This document shows, piece after piece, positions 38,283 through 51,530 of a stretch of DNA of 64,000 nt (position 1 is its first letter; every line of letters begins with the position of its first letter). The position numbers and the translations under genes were made by a program. The stretch covers positions 33,428,536 to 33,492,535 of the forward strand of contig JAJLRJ010000005.1 in assembly GCA_024195265.1 (NCBI GenBank), given 5' to 3'. A model generated the notes under the pieces. The model saw only the letters and a list, made by a program, of their open reading frames with translations, did not search any database and was not told where the DNA came from. Source of the DNA: Dendrophyllia cribrosa (Eukaryota; Cnidaria; Anthozoa; Scleractinia; Dendrophylliidae).

Positions 38283-38760
38283 ATGGCGGATACTCGAGTG
38301 CGAAAAGCAATTTTATCGCTTTATGCCTTTAAAAAGCGAAAACGACCAACAGAACTGAGGGACGAAGCAAGGCTATCGCTTGTACCACACTTCAATAAGG
38401 TATTGAAGCGGCGACAGTACGGCCTGATGCAAGCTATTTTGAGCTGTTTAAACCCTCCGCGGTTGAGAGATGTGTGAATGCACCCGCATTCTTTTACCTG
38501 GTTCGACATGGTCGAATCACGTTTTCCGGATGAACTGTGGTACTCAAACTTCAGAGTAACCCGTGGGACATTTGAATATGTTCTCCATGACATTTGTGAT
38601 GACATATCTCGCCAGGACACACCAATGCGCAAGGCTATGTTACTCCAAATCGTCCATTGGCAATAGCCTTGTATTACCTAGCCTCGACAGCAGAATATAG
38701 AACCATTGCTAACTTATTTGGAGTATCAGTTACCTTTGTGTGTACTTTTCCCTCTTGAGG
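38283..38760 (+). pseudogene. PIF/Harbinger-type transposase fragment
   Basis: N-terminal part of a Harbinger-type transposase: WFDMVESRFPDELWYSNFRV, GTFEYVLHDICDDI and DTPMRKAM correspond to the FRMS...TF..L...I...I.R.DT..R.A region of HARBI1 relatives. A TGA at 38475-38477 and a frameshift near 38640 interrupt it; the DDE core is missing. Confidence 0.75.
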
Positions 38761-39055
38761 CCATCTTTCTTTCCGCGAACAACAAACGTTTGCGCCTGTG
38801 TTATTGAAATTTTGGCGCCAAAAGTTACTTTCGCCGGGAACGAGAATGCATTCGTTTTGGCACGCGGGCCTCTTTTTAGGCGGGCCGAGACTACCTCCTG
38901 AGGTGGTCTCGGCCCGCCTAAATTTTTGGGCACGCGTGCCAAACATTTTGCATTTACACAGCAAAAATCAAGCGGGCCGTGCCCTAAATTATCGGCCCGC
39001 GGGCCAAAATTTAGGAGTGCAGGACCCAAAATGAATGTCGTGTTAATGGGGCTTT

Positions 39056-39589
39056 AGTTCTGTAGCGAATGCTGAATGTAATTGCTCTCTTAAAATTCCC
39101 AAAGAAAAATAGCCTTGTTACCGGTGCATTTCCAAAAAAAAAAAGAAGAAAAACGAAACGACCGCTAAAAGATTTCTTCTATCCATTGTTAGACAAACGA
39201 CTCACTGTTAGAGAACCAGCGAGATCAAAACTTTCTTGCGACGGCAGTAACGCACGTGTAATTGATGTATATATTTGCGGACAAAATGTGAACCAACACG
39301 TTATAAACTGTCAATCTTTATTAGCTTAAGTCAACTTAAGTATTTGCATTTACCCGTGTATAAAGAGCTAAGTAAAAGCTAAGTAAGAAAATCGTACTTT
39401 ACTTGAGCGTTCGTTAAGTTTACTTGAGATCTAGTGTAAAGACTACCATTAGCTTTAAAAGTTTGGCTGTTTTCACTCCTGGGTGAAATGTTGTGACAAT
39501 TAAAAGGCATTATTATCTCTCTTTTTGCTTTTTAATGTCGATTGCCTTCCGGCAAAAGTGGCGGATCTCAGATAGCGTTCTCTCTATCA
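39056..39589. other. flank, no gene seen
   Basis: Right end of the outer nested element, then about 150 bases of unassigned AT-rich sequence. Confidence 0.5.
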
Positions 39590-39819
39590 GGGGCCGTATT
39601 CACGAAATCCTACCTAAGATATATCTTAAGATATAACTTAAGAGAAAATTTAGGAGCTTCCTAAGATATGTCCTAAGTGCTATTCACAAACGATATCTTA
39701 TGACCATCCTAAGGTAAGCGTAACTTAGCAGTCTCCTAAGTTTAATGGTCGCGGGCAGTTATCGATTAGTAAAAGTAAACCAATCAGAGATAGTTTATAT
39801 GGCGCGCTCTTATGAATAA

Positions 39820-42800
39820 CAAGGAGCCCGATGGGCTTCGAAACTGGCTCGTTTGGCCTCAGTTTCCACCCGGTTTTCATTTTAGAGTTTTATATTAGCA
39901 AGCCACAATATACAATCTAGAATCTATCAATATGCACAGTCCAGTTCACATTTACATTCCACAGCCCGCTTCAAGCACTCCTTAGGGACGGACCATTTTA
40001 TTGTTAAGAGGGAGGGAGGGGGGGGGTTGGGCAATTACTAAAAACAAATTCCTGCACAGCAAAAGTAAAGAAAAAAAATAATGCACAGCGAGCGAAAGGA
40101 AAAAAAGGTATGGAGCAATCCCGAAAAAAATTCTTGCACAACATCAGGACGGAAAAAAAATTCATGATGAGAAAAATTGCCACACCGCCACCTGCCCCCA
40201 CCCCCCACCCCACCCCCCCTTTAGTAGGCTACAGTTTCAGGTCTATATATTTTCTCTGATCGGCTCGGTACTGTTAGAAAAAACATCAGTTTAGAACTTT
40301 GTATATTTTGTTCGCTTTAAAATCCTTGAAACCACCTACTACAAGGAATCAGGATTGTTTAAACACAGGCATTATGGAGAATTAACAATATCAACACGAT
40401 CGATCAAATAGCGTGACATGAATACGAGATGTGTGGAATTTGAACGTGACTGCACGGAGTAATGCTTGAGAATTGTTTACTCAGCAGTTCTGTGACGTGC
40501 CGGGACGTGTTATATTCAACGATTTATTCGATCTAAACTCGACTGTTTGACAATTGATTTGGTTAGAAAAATTCAACCCGCTTTCCCTTTACCAGAAAAA
40601 GATCACATCCGAAAATCACAGAGATTCAATTTTTAACAATTCCGTCGAAATTAGAACGGTAAATATTTGAATTATAGTTGCTGGCATCACTAATTACGCC
40701 ATTTCTGAAAACCGGAAGTAAACTAAGTACGGTGTTGGCCGCAGCAAAAGCGATTCCCGGGGCAGGTGACCCGACAGGCCGAAAAAAAAAAAAACAAGGA
40801 GCCCGATGGGCTTCGAAACTGGCTCGTTTGGCCTCAGTTTCCACCCGGTTTTCACTTTAGAGTTTTATATTAGCAAGCCACAATATACAATCTAGAATCT
40901 ATCAATATGCACAGTCCAGTCCACATTTACATTCCACAGCCCGCTTCAAGCACTCCTTAGGGACGGACCATTTTATTGTTAAGAGGGGGGGGGGGGGGTT
41001 GGGCAATTACTAAAAACAAATTCCTGCACAGCAAAAGTAAAGAAAAAAAATAATGCACAGCGAGCGAAAGGAAAAAAAGGTATGGAGCAATCCCGGAAAA
41101 AATTCTTGCACAACATCAAGACGGAAAAAAAATTCATGATCAGAAAAATTGCCCAACACCGCCACCTGCCCCCACCCCCCATCCCACACCCCCTTTAGTA
41201 GGCTACAGTTTCAGGTCTATATTTTTTTCTCTGATCGGCTCGGTACTGTTAGAAAAAACATAAATTTAGAACTTTGTATATTTTTTTCGCTTTAAAATCC
41301 TTAAAATCACCTACTACAAGGAATCCCAATTAATTTCACTTCTTTCGGATTTTTGCCTTTCATGAATTTTTATTTTGTGAAGTTGAAGGAACAGAACAGC
41401 CAACTGAAAATTCACCGCCGTCGGAGAAGATGTAAACAATGCACGTGTCTTGCGAGTTTCGCTGGCGCTAGTGAATGTTTCTCGGGCGAACCTTAAAGCG
41501 ATCACTTTTTCATTTAATTTTCTTTTCTGTGTTTCGGATACAGAGGAATAAAAACTAGATATATTTTCGTGTGTCTGATTGCGAGATGTTTTATGGAATC
41601 TCTGCGTTTAATATACGTTACTGGAAAGGTTTCAAATTACTTTTGACATTATGCAAATTGCAACATTTTTACCTCAACTGAAATAATATATTTCAAAGGG
41701 ATAAATTTGTTTCTCTCCTCCTAAATTATCACTTCTGTCGTTAACTTTGATTAAATTTATAAGTTTCATCAAAAATTTATTATGATTATGACGGAAATAG
41801 TTCCAGCAAAACGAAAAGTTCTGAAAGTTGTTTTGACCCCGGATCCGGACCACGCAAAAAAAAACTGAAAGATTCGTGGCTTCAAACTTAGAACGGTAAA
41901 TATTTGAACTATAGTTGCTTAATTATTGGTTATACCCTTCGCTATACTACTTATGAAAACACGCAAAATCACACACGGTAGCGATATACAAAGGATATCA
42001 ATCGCAAAGCAAAGCCATTTCCCTTAAATGATCGTGACTTCCTCCTAGACGTCTCCTAAAACGAAAAAAAATGTGGAAAACATATGGTTGTAGTTTGAAA
42101 CTCACAACGGCTGCAGACAAGCGCTTACCTTGCAGAATATCTAACCAAAATTTGTCAAAGTGAAGCGATCGATGAATGTCACAGCAGATGCATCAAACTA
42201 ACCATCGATGTCTCACAAATCCAACAGCCGAGTCTTGTTACAGTATCGTTTTGTTTTACAACAGCTAACGAACGATATCGCTTGCTTTTATAACGATCAA
42301 CGAAAGTATAAAGCAACTCGTTTGTATAAACTCTTGCACCATCAATCGAGCAGAGGAAGGTCTGGAACGAGTCACGCACCCCTCCCCCCAACAAGATCTT
42401 CCTTTTGCGTGATAAACATGCGCACGCGTAAGAAACATTTGTCATATATTTTAATGTATCATAACAAAAGCAGCAATTTTTCTAAAGCAACAAGACAATG
42501 AGAACCCGCATGTTCCCAAGAATTATCTCTTACACGTAATACGCATCTATGTACATCACGTTTCTATTTCAAATTGCTTTTATAAGAAAACGCTACCACA
42601 AGTAAGCCACCGATTCGTCTTTGCCTAATATAAGGTTGACTTGAAGGTAAAGGTTACTGTAGTGTGGGTTGGGGTTCGCGGCGTTACGGCGTGACCGCGT
42701 GACGCTGCCGTGACGTCGTTTTGGTGACATCACAGGTTACGTCATTTCTGGAAACCGGAAGTAAACTAGGTACGGCGTTGGCCGCAGCAAAAGCGATTCC

Positions 42801-45800
42801 CGGGGCAGGTGACACGACAGAAACAAGGAGCCCGATGGGCTTCTAAACTGGCTCGTTTGGCCTCAGTTTCCACCCGGTTTTCATTTTAGAGTTTTATATT
42901 AGCAAGCCACAATATACAATCTAGAATCTATCAATATGCACAGTCCAGTCCACATTTACATTCCACAGACCGCTTCAAGCACTCCTTAGAGACGAACCAT
43001 TTTATTGTTAAGAGGGGGTGGGGTTGGGCAATTACTAAAAACAAATTCCTGCACAGCAAAAGTAAAGAAAAAAAAATAATGCACAGCGATCGAAAGGAAA
43101 AAAGGTATGGAGCAATCCTGAAAAAAATTCTTGCACAACATCAAGACGGAAAAAAAATTCATGATCAGAAAAATTGCCCAACACCGCCACCTGCCCCCAC
43201 CCCCCACCCCACACCCCCTTTAGTAGGGTACAGTTTCAGGTCTATATTTTTTTCTCTCGGATCGGCTCGGTACTGTTAGAAAAAACATAAGTTTAGAACT
43301 TTGTATATTTTTTTCGCTTTAAAATCCTTGAAACCACCTACTACAAGGAATCAGGATTGTTTAAACACAGGCATTTTGGAGAATCGATGATGGGGCAATT
43401 ACCAAAAAAAAATTCCTGCACAGCAAAAGTAAAGAAAAAAAGGAATGCACAGCAAGCTAAAGGAAAAAGGGTATGGAACAATCCCGAAAAAAAAATTATT
43501 GTACAACATCAAGACGGAACAAAACATCATTATCAGAAAAATTGCCCAACACGCTCGCTACCCCCCTAATTGTCCATCCCTATGCAGGCTACAATTATTT
43601 CAAGTCTATATTTTTCTCTGATCGGCTCTGTACTGTTAGCAAAAACATAAGTTTAGAACTTTGTATATTTTTTTCGCTTTAAAATCCTTGAAACCATCTA
43701 CTACAAGGAATCCCAATTAATTTCACTTCTTTCGGATTTTTGCCTTTCATGAATTTTTATTTCGTGAAGTCGAAGGAATAGAATTCACCGCCATCGGAGA
43801 AGATGTAAACAATGCACGTGTCTTGCGAGTTTCGCTGGCGCTAGTGAATTTTTCTCGGGCGAACCTTAAAGCGATCACTTTTTCATTTAATTTTCTTTTC
43901 TGTGTTTCGGATACAGAGGAATAAAAACTAGATATATTTTCGTGTGTCTGATTGCGAGATGTTTTATGAAATCTTTGCGTTTAATATGCGTTACTGGAAA
44001 GGTTTCAAATTACATTTGACATTATGCAAATTGCAACATTTTTACCTCAACTAAAATAATATATTTCAAAGGGATAAATTTGTTTCTCTCCTCCTAAATT
44101 ATCACTTCTGTCGTTAACTTTGATTAAATTTATAAGTTTCATCAAAAATTTATTATGATTATGACGGAAATAGTTCCAGCAAAACGAAAAGTTCTGAAAG
44201 TTGTTTTGACCCCGGATCCGGACCACGCAAAATAAACTGAAAGAACGGTAAATATTTGAACTATAGTTGCTTAATTATTGGTTATACTCTTCGCTATACT
44301 ACTTATGAAAACACGCAAAATCACACACGGTAGCGATAGACAAAGAATATCAATCGCAAATCAAAGCCATTTCCCTTAAATGACCGTGACTTCCTCCTAG
44401 ACGTCTCCTAAAACGAAAAAAAATGTGGAAAACATATGGTTGTAGTTTGAAACTCACAACGGCTGCAGACAAACGCTTACCTTGCAGAATATCTAACCAA
44501 AATTTGTCAAAGTGAAGCGATCGATGAATGTCACAGCAGATGCATCAAACTAACCATCGATGTCTCACAAATCCAACAGCCCATTCTTGTTACAGTATCG
44601 TTTTGTTTTACAACAGCAAACGAACGATATCGCTTGCTTTTATAACGATCAACGAAAGTATAAAGCAACTCGTTTGTATAAACTCTTGCACCATCAATCG
44701 AGCAGAGGAAGGTCTGGAACGAGTCACTCACCCCTCCCCCCAACAAGATCTTCCTTTTGCGTGATAAACATGCGCACGCGTAAGAAACATTTGTCATATA
44801 TTTTAATGTATCATAACAAAAGCAGCAATTTTTCTAAAGCAACAAGACAATGAGAACCCGCATGTTCCCAAGAATTATCTCTTACACGTAATACGCATCT
44901 ATGTACGTCACGTTTCTATTTCAAATTGCTTTTATAAGAAAACGCTACCACAAGTAAGCCACCGATTCGTCTTTGCCTAATATAACGTTGACTTGAAGGT
45001 AAAGGTTACTGTAGTGTGGGTTGGGGTTCGCGGCGTTACGGCGTGACCGCGTGACACTGCCGTGACGTCGTTTTGATGACATCACAGGTTACGTCATTTC
45101 TGGAAACCGGAAGTAAACTAGGTACGGCGTTGGCCGCAGCAAAAGCGATTCCCGGGGCAGGTGACACGACAGAAAAAAAAAAAAAGGGTATTTTAAGAAC
45201 TGACTCGTCGCAGAGCGACGAGCCAGTTAACAAGGAGCCCGATGGGCTTCGAAACTGGCTCGTTTGGTCTCAGTTTCCACCCGGTTTTCATTTTGGAGTT
45301 TTATATCAGCAAGCCACAATATACAATCTAGAATCTATCAATATGCACAGTCCAATCCACATTTACATTCCACAGCCCGCTTCAAGCAAGCACTCCTTAG
45401 GGACGGACCATTTTATTGTTAAGAGGGGGGGGGGGGGGGGGGGGGGTTGGGCAATTACTAAAAACAAATTTCCTGCACAGCAAAAGTAAAGAAAAAAATA
45501 ATGCACAGCGAGCAAAAGGAAAAAAGGTATGGAGCAATCCCGAAAAAGATTCTTGCACAACATCAAGACGGGAAAAAAATTCAAGATCAGAAAAATTGCC
45601 CAACACCGCCACCTGCCCTAACCCACCACCCCACACCCCCTTTTAGTAGGCTACAGTTTCAGGTCTATATTTTTTTCTCTGATCGGCTTGGTACTGTTAG
45701 AAAAAACATAAATTTAGAACTTTGTATATTTTTTTCGCTTTAAAATCCTTGAAACCACCTACTACAAGGAATCAGGATTGTTTAAACACGGGCATTTTGG

Positions 45801-46225
45801 AGAATCGGTGATGGGGTTTCGAATAAATTAACAATATCAACACGATCGATCAAATAGCGTGACATGAATACGAGATGTGTGGAATTTGAACGTGACTGCA
45901 CGGAGTAATGCTTGAGAATTGTTTACTCAGCAGTTCTGTGACGTGCCGGGACGTGTTATATTCAACGATTTATTCGATCTAAACTCGACTGTTTGACAAT
46001 TGATTTGGTTAGAAAAATTCAACCCGCTTTCCCTTTACCAGAAATAGATCACATCCGAAAATCACAGAGATTTAATTTTTAACAATTCCGTCGAAATTAG
46101 AACAGTAAATATTGGAATTATAGTTGCCGACATCACTAATTACGCCATTTCTGAAAACCGGAAGTAAACTAGGTACGGTGTTGGCCGCAGCAAAAGCGAT
46201 TCCCGGGGCAGGTGACCCGACAGGG

Positions 46226-46257
<32 letters not shown>

Positions 46258-49200
46258 GTAATTTAAGAACTGACTCGTCGCAGAGCGACGAGCCAGTTAA
46301 CAAGGAGCCCGATGGGCTTCGAAACTGGCTCGTTTGGCCTCAGTTTCCACCCGGTTTTCACTTTAGAGTTTTATATTAGCAAGCCACAATATACAATCTA
46401 GAATCTATCAATATGCACAGTCCAGTCCACATTTACATTCCACAGCCCGCTTCAAGCACTCCTTAGGGACGGACCATTTTATTGTTAAGAGGGGGGGGAG
46501 GGGTGGGCAAATACTAAAAACAAATTCCTGCACAGCAAAAGTAAAGAAAAAAAATAATGCACAGCGAGCGAAAGGAAAAAAAAGGTATGGAGCAATCCCG
46601 AAAAAAATTCTTGCACAACATCAAGACGGAAAAAAAAATCATGATCAGAAAAATTGCTCAACACCGCCACCTGCCCCCACCCCCCACCCCACAACCCCCT
46701 TTAGTAGGCTACAATTTCAGGTCTATATTTTTTTCTCTGATCGGCTCGGTATTGTTAGAAAAAACATAAGTTTAGAACTTTGTATGTTTTTTTCGCTTTA
46801 AAATCCTTGAAACCACCTACTACAAGAAATCAGGATTGTTTAAACACAGGCATTTTGGAGAATCGGTGATGGGGTTTCGAATAAATTAACAATATCAACA
46901 CGATCGATCAAATAGCGTGACATGAATACGAGATGTGTGGAATTTGAACGTGACTGCACGGAGTAATGCTTGAGATTTGTTTACTCAGCAGTTCTGTGAC
47001 GTGCCGGGACGTGTTATGGCAACGATTTATTCGATCTAAACTCGACTGTTTGACAATTGATTTGGTTAGAAAAATTCAACCCGCTTTCCTTTTACCAGAA
47101 ATAGATCACATCCGAAAATCACAGAGATTTAATTATAGTTATTTAATTATAGTTGGTGACATCACTGATTACGCCATTTCTGAAAACCGGAAGTAAACTA
47201 GGTACGGTGTTGGCCGCAGCAAAAGCGATTCCCGGGGCAGGTGACACGACAGAAACAAGGAGCCCGATGGGCTTCGTAACTGGCTCGTTTGGCCTCAGTT
47301 TCCACCCGGTTTTCATTTTAGAGTTTTATATTAGCAAGCCACAATATACAATCTAGAATCTATCAATATGCACAGTCCAGTCCACATTTACATTCCACAG
47401 CCCGCTTCAAGCACTCCTTAGGGACGGACCATTTTATTGTTAAGAGGGGGGGGGGGGGGGGGGGGTTGGGCAATTACTAAAAACAAATTCCTGCACAGCA
47501 AAAGTAAAGAAAAAAAAATAATGCACAGCGAGCGAAAGGAAAAAAGGTATGGTGCAATCCCGAAAAAAATTCTTGCACAACATCAAACATCACCATCAAA
47601 ATTCATGATCAGAAAAATTGCCGAACACCGCCACCTGCCCCCACCCCCCACCCCACACCCCCCTTTAGTAGGCTACAGTTTCAGGTCTATATTTTTTTCT
47701 CTGATCGGCTCGGTACTGTTAGAAAAAACATAAGTTTAGAACTTTGTATATTTTGTTCGCTTTAAAATCCTTGAAACCACCTACTACAAGGAATCAGGAT
47801 TGTTTAAACACAGGCATTTTGGAGAATTAACAATATCAACACGATCGATCAAATAGCGTGACATGAATACGAGATGTGTGGAATTTGAACGTGACTGCAC
47901 AGAATAATGAGAATTGTTTACTCAGCAGTTCTGTGACGTGCCTGGACGTGTTATATTCAACGACTCATTCGATCTAAACTCGACTGTTTGACAATTGATT
48001 TGGTTAGAAAAATTCAACCCGCTTTCCCTTTACCAGAAATAGATCACATCCGAAAATCACAGGGATTTAATTTTTAACAATTCCGTCGAAATTAGAACGG
48101 TAAATATTTGAATTATAGTTGCTGCGCCGCACTAATTACGCCATTTCTGAAAACCGGAAGTAAACTAGGTACGGTGTTGGCCGCAGCAAAAGCGATTCCC
48201 GGGGCAGGTGACCCGACAGGCCGAAAAAAAAAAAGGTATTTTAAGAACTGACTCGTCGCAGAGCGACGAGCCAGTTAAAAAAAAAAAAGGGTATTTTAAG
48301 AACTGACTCGTCGCAGAGCGACGAGCCAGTTAACAAGGAGCCCGATGGGCTTCGAAACTGGCTCGTTTGGCCTCAGTTTCCACCCGGTTTTCATTTTAGA
48401 GTTTTATATTAGCAAGCCACAATATACAATCTAGAATCTATCAATATGCACAGTCAAGTCCACATTTACATTTCACAGCCCGCTTCAAGCACTCCTTAGG
48501 GACGGACCATTTTATTGTTGAGGGGGGGGGGGGGGGGGGGGGGTTGGGCAATTACTAAAAACAAATTCCTGCACAGCAAAAGTAAAGAAAAAAAAATAAT
48601 GCACAGCGAGCGAAAGGAAAAAAGGTATGGAGCAATCCCGAAAAAAATTCTTGCACAACATCAAGACGGAAAAAAAATTCATGATCAGAAAAATTGCCGA
48701 ACACCGCCTCCTGCCCCCACCCCCCACCCCCCTTTAGTAGGCTACAGTTTCAGGTCTATATTTTTTTCTCTGATCGGCTCGGTACTGTTAGAAAAAGCAT
48801 AAGTTTAGAACTTTGTATATTTTGTTCGCTTTAAAATCCTTGAAACCACCTACTACAAGGAATCAGGATTGTTTAAACACAGGCATTTTGGAGAATTAAC
48901 AATATCAACACGATCGATCAAATAGCGTGACATGAATACGAGATGTGTGGAATTTGAACGTGACTGCACGGAGTAATGCTTGAGAATTGTTTACTCAGCA
49001 GTTCTGTGACGTGCCGGGACGTGTTATATTCAACGATTTATTCGATCTAAACTCGACTGTTTGACAATTGATTTGGTTAGAAAAATTTAACCCGCTTTCC
49101 CTTTACCAGAAATAGATCACATCCGAAAATCACAGAGATTTAATTTTTAACAATTCCGTCGAAATTAGAACGGTAAATATTTGAATTATAGTTGCCGACA

Positions 49201-49478
49201 TCACTAATTACGCCATTTCTGAAAACCGGAAGTAAACTAGGTACGGTGTTGGCCGCAGCAAAAGCGATTCCCGGGGCAGGTGACCCGACAGGGAAAAAGA
49301 AAAAAAAAAAAAAGAAAAAAAGAGGGTATTTTAAGACCTGACTCGTCGCAGAGCGACGAGCCAGTTAAAAAAAAAAAAGGGTATTTTAAGAACTGACTCG
49401 TCGCAGAGCGACGAGCCAGTTAAAAAGAGGGTATTTTAAGAACTGACTCGTCGCAGAGCGACGAGCCAGTTAACAAGT
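39820..49478. repeat. seven-unit head-to-tail array of ~1-2.4 kb units
   Basis: Units start at AAGGAGCCCGATGGGCTTCG: about 39821, 40796, 42825, 45232, 46302, 47257 and 48335. Short units (~0.95-1.1 kb) share a GTTTAAACACAGGCATTTTGG...GGAAGTAAACTAGGTACGG segment. Two long units (41325-42820 and 43710-45175) carry instead a ~1.48-kb segment, almost identical between the two. Every unit has a poly-G tract, a Lys/Asn-coding A-rich block (CAAATTCCTGCACAGC...TTGCACAACATC) and a C-rich tract. Short frames in the array are by-products of these tracts and are not called as genes. Confidence 0.9.
49324..49473. repeat. triplicated 45-bp hairpin at array end
   Basis: GGGTATTTTAAGAACTGACTCGTCGCAGAGCGACGAGCCAGTTAA-type unit, a 12-bp stem hairpin, present three times. 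It occurs twice at about 48233-48334, once at 45187-45231 and 46257-46301, and not at the other unit junctions. Confidence 0.9.
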
Positions 49479-50156
49479 AATGAAAATTACATGAATGAAT
49501 ACTTTGTATTGTGTAAATTGTTGTTACAATGACAATACTCCCTTTATTTCATCTCGAATTTAAGATAGCAATTGATAATAATATCTTCCTTCATGGTCAG
49601 TAGCGAAAGCAACAAACAAATCCATCATCATTTTAATAGGGTCTATTTCGATATTTCTCGGTACAAGGGTTTATTTTTACGAAAAACGAAAATATAACTC
49701 TGCAATGAGAAAGAAATGTGGAACCCGTTGATGACACGAAGGCCTATATGTAATTAACCGTGTTGTTTAACATTACTAGAAAATATTTAATTTTTCTTAG
49801 GAAAGCAATATAATTCTTTAAAATGTTTATCTAATCGGTAACTATTGTCATACACAATAATCACGCTGAAAATCGACGTAAAACTCGTCAACAATCGAAT
49901 TAAGCCCCCGTCAAGACATGTTTTAATAAGTTAGGAGGTCAATTTTGACCTCCTAAGTTTAGGAGAAAAATTAAGACATATCTTAAGTTAGGAGGTCTTC
50001 GTGAAGACATGACTTAAAAATTTAGGAGGTCCTAAGTTTAGGAGAAAAAAATAAGACATGTCTTCAAAATAGGAGGTCTTCATGTATACCAGTTATCTCC
50101 TAAGTTATACCTTAGGAGGCTCTTTGGACTTAGGATGCTTTCGTGAATACGGCCCC

Positions 50157-51530
50157 AGGTGTTTCGGATAAAAGTGAGTATCGAGTCTCGTTTTGAAGTT
50201 AGAGATGGCCTCTCGGAAATTTGTCTACAAAGGACGATATTGTCTCAGCAGGTCCTTCGCAGCCCGAATAATAGGTCTGCCGACCGGTTTTGGTTTGTGG
50301 ATTTTTGTTAGAGTGTAGATAATTGGTATTGTTGGCAGGTTAGGGCCTGTAAAAGCTATTTTTTAATTTTTTTGTCATGTCATCTATACGTTTGTCTTGG
50401 TGGAGTTGGGTGATTATCTGTTATGTACAGTGTATCAGTTATCATGGGCTTTCAAGAGGTTGATAATGGTCTCTGTTGTTAAGTTGGATCTGGGTCTCTT
50501 GAATTTTGTTTGTCGTACTAAGGATAACTGTAGTGTTGCCTCGTTGTGCTGCAGTTTTTTCGAGAAAAACCGTATGTCTATTTGGGCGATAAAACGCTGT
50601 GCCGATTACGTGAAAGATAAAGCGTCAGATCAGATTGCACATACGACATGTTATAGTCAGTCAATCAGCTTACGATATTGATCACGTTTTGAGCGTTCTT
50701 TTCTCATAAGAAAGTAACGAATCCGTATCTTGTTAAAGGAATCAAGCTTTTACTTTATTTTTTTTGGTATCCAACAGACATTGTTTATGGTGTTTGAAGA
50801 CCACTTTTTCGTGCGGTTGTCGGCCAATTTATCTAAAATTGCTTCTCTCATTAGATTTACAACTACCACCGAAAAAGAAGTGATTACTGTCTTTTGTGTT
50901 TCAACTGAAAAAGCGTAAACCGTTTTAACTAAGAATATTCTACTCCTATAGTACGGTGCGCTGGATATTTTTCGAGAAAATGGTATGTTCATTTGGGTGA
51001 TAAAGCGCTGTGCCTATTGCGTGAAAGATATAGCGTCAGATTGCACATACGATATGTTATAGTCATTATCAATCAGCTTACGACATTCATCACGTTTTGA
51101 GCACGTTCTAAACAAAAATATGCGTTAAAATATGGGTGATAATGGTAGCAACCCGGCAACTGATGAGGTTCGAGAGGAGAACCGAAACCATGGTCTTGCC
51201 TGAATGAAATAGTGGCATAAACGAAGCAGTCGCTAGACTGTGAAAATTGACAACGGAGGGGAGTTAGTATAAAGGTCAAAATCTACAAGCGCAACACGCC
51301 ACAGGAAACCAAAACGACAGACTTGACCTCTAGCCGTTGCACGCGGCTTCTAAAAGGTTTGAAAACTCAGTCTGAACTAAAATCCTCTTTTACAAACTAA
51401 ATGTAGAATACCCGTTCAAAACATATAGAAGGAGCAAATGGCATTAAAAACATGAGGTAAGAGTCCGTGTAGGCCTGTCACCCCCATTTTACGAATGATA
51501 ATCGCATCAGCCCATGTTCCCTGATATGAC
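50157..51530. other. no gene seen
   Basis: AT-rich. A ~100-base block (GGGCGATAAAGCGCTGTGCC...AGCTTACGA) occurs twice, near 50583-50680 and 50994-51085, a local duplication. Confidence 0.55.

Larger units (their letters stand above)
36982..39055. mobile_element. second-level TIR element (Harbinger-like relic inside)
   Basis: TIRs of about 60 bp: AAAGCCCCATTTACACGACA at 36982 and its near-perfect complement ending at 39055. Contains further inverted GGGCACGG/CCGTGCCC motifs and the transposase fragment at 38283-38760. Target duplication not certain. Confidence 0.75.
36183..39442. mobile_element. outer element of a three-level nest
   Basis: Degenerate TIRs: CTTTACACTGGGCACTTAAGTAAG at the left and its inverted relative (CTTACTTGAGATCTAGTGTAAAG type) at the right, both rich in CTTAAG/ACTTAAG. 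A possible short first exon (ATG 36511, ~24 codons, ending at a GTTAAG donor-like site) lies inside. Similarity of the two ends is moderate, so the limits are approximate. Confidence 0.5.
39590..50156. mobile_element. 10.5-kb TIR element containing a tandem array
   Basis: GGGGCCGTATTCACGAAA at 39590 and its complement ending at 50156. Both ends continue with CTTAAG/TAGGAGG-type repeats (CCTAAGATATATCTTAAG on the left; CCTAAGTTTAGGAG on the right). No transposase in between. The array at 39820-49478 fills most of it. Confidence 0.65.

Noticed and set aside
40790..40860. tRNA or SINE head in the GGGCTTCGAAACTGGC stretch of the array
   Set aside because: It vaguely resembles a B box, but no A box or cloverleaf can be drawn at proper spacing.
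42179..44853. Paired ~90-codon frames on both strands in the long array units
   Set aside because: Their near-identity is explained by DNA-level duplication, and both strands are equally open.
39820..49478. Recurring short minus-strand frames with FFSVLMLCKNFFRDC-like sequence
   Set aside because: They are translations of the A-rich and G-rich tracts of the tandem array, have no consistent start, and end in poly-Pro/Gly from homopolymers.
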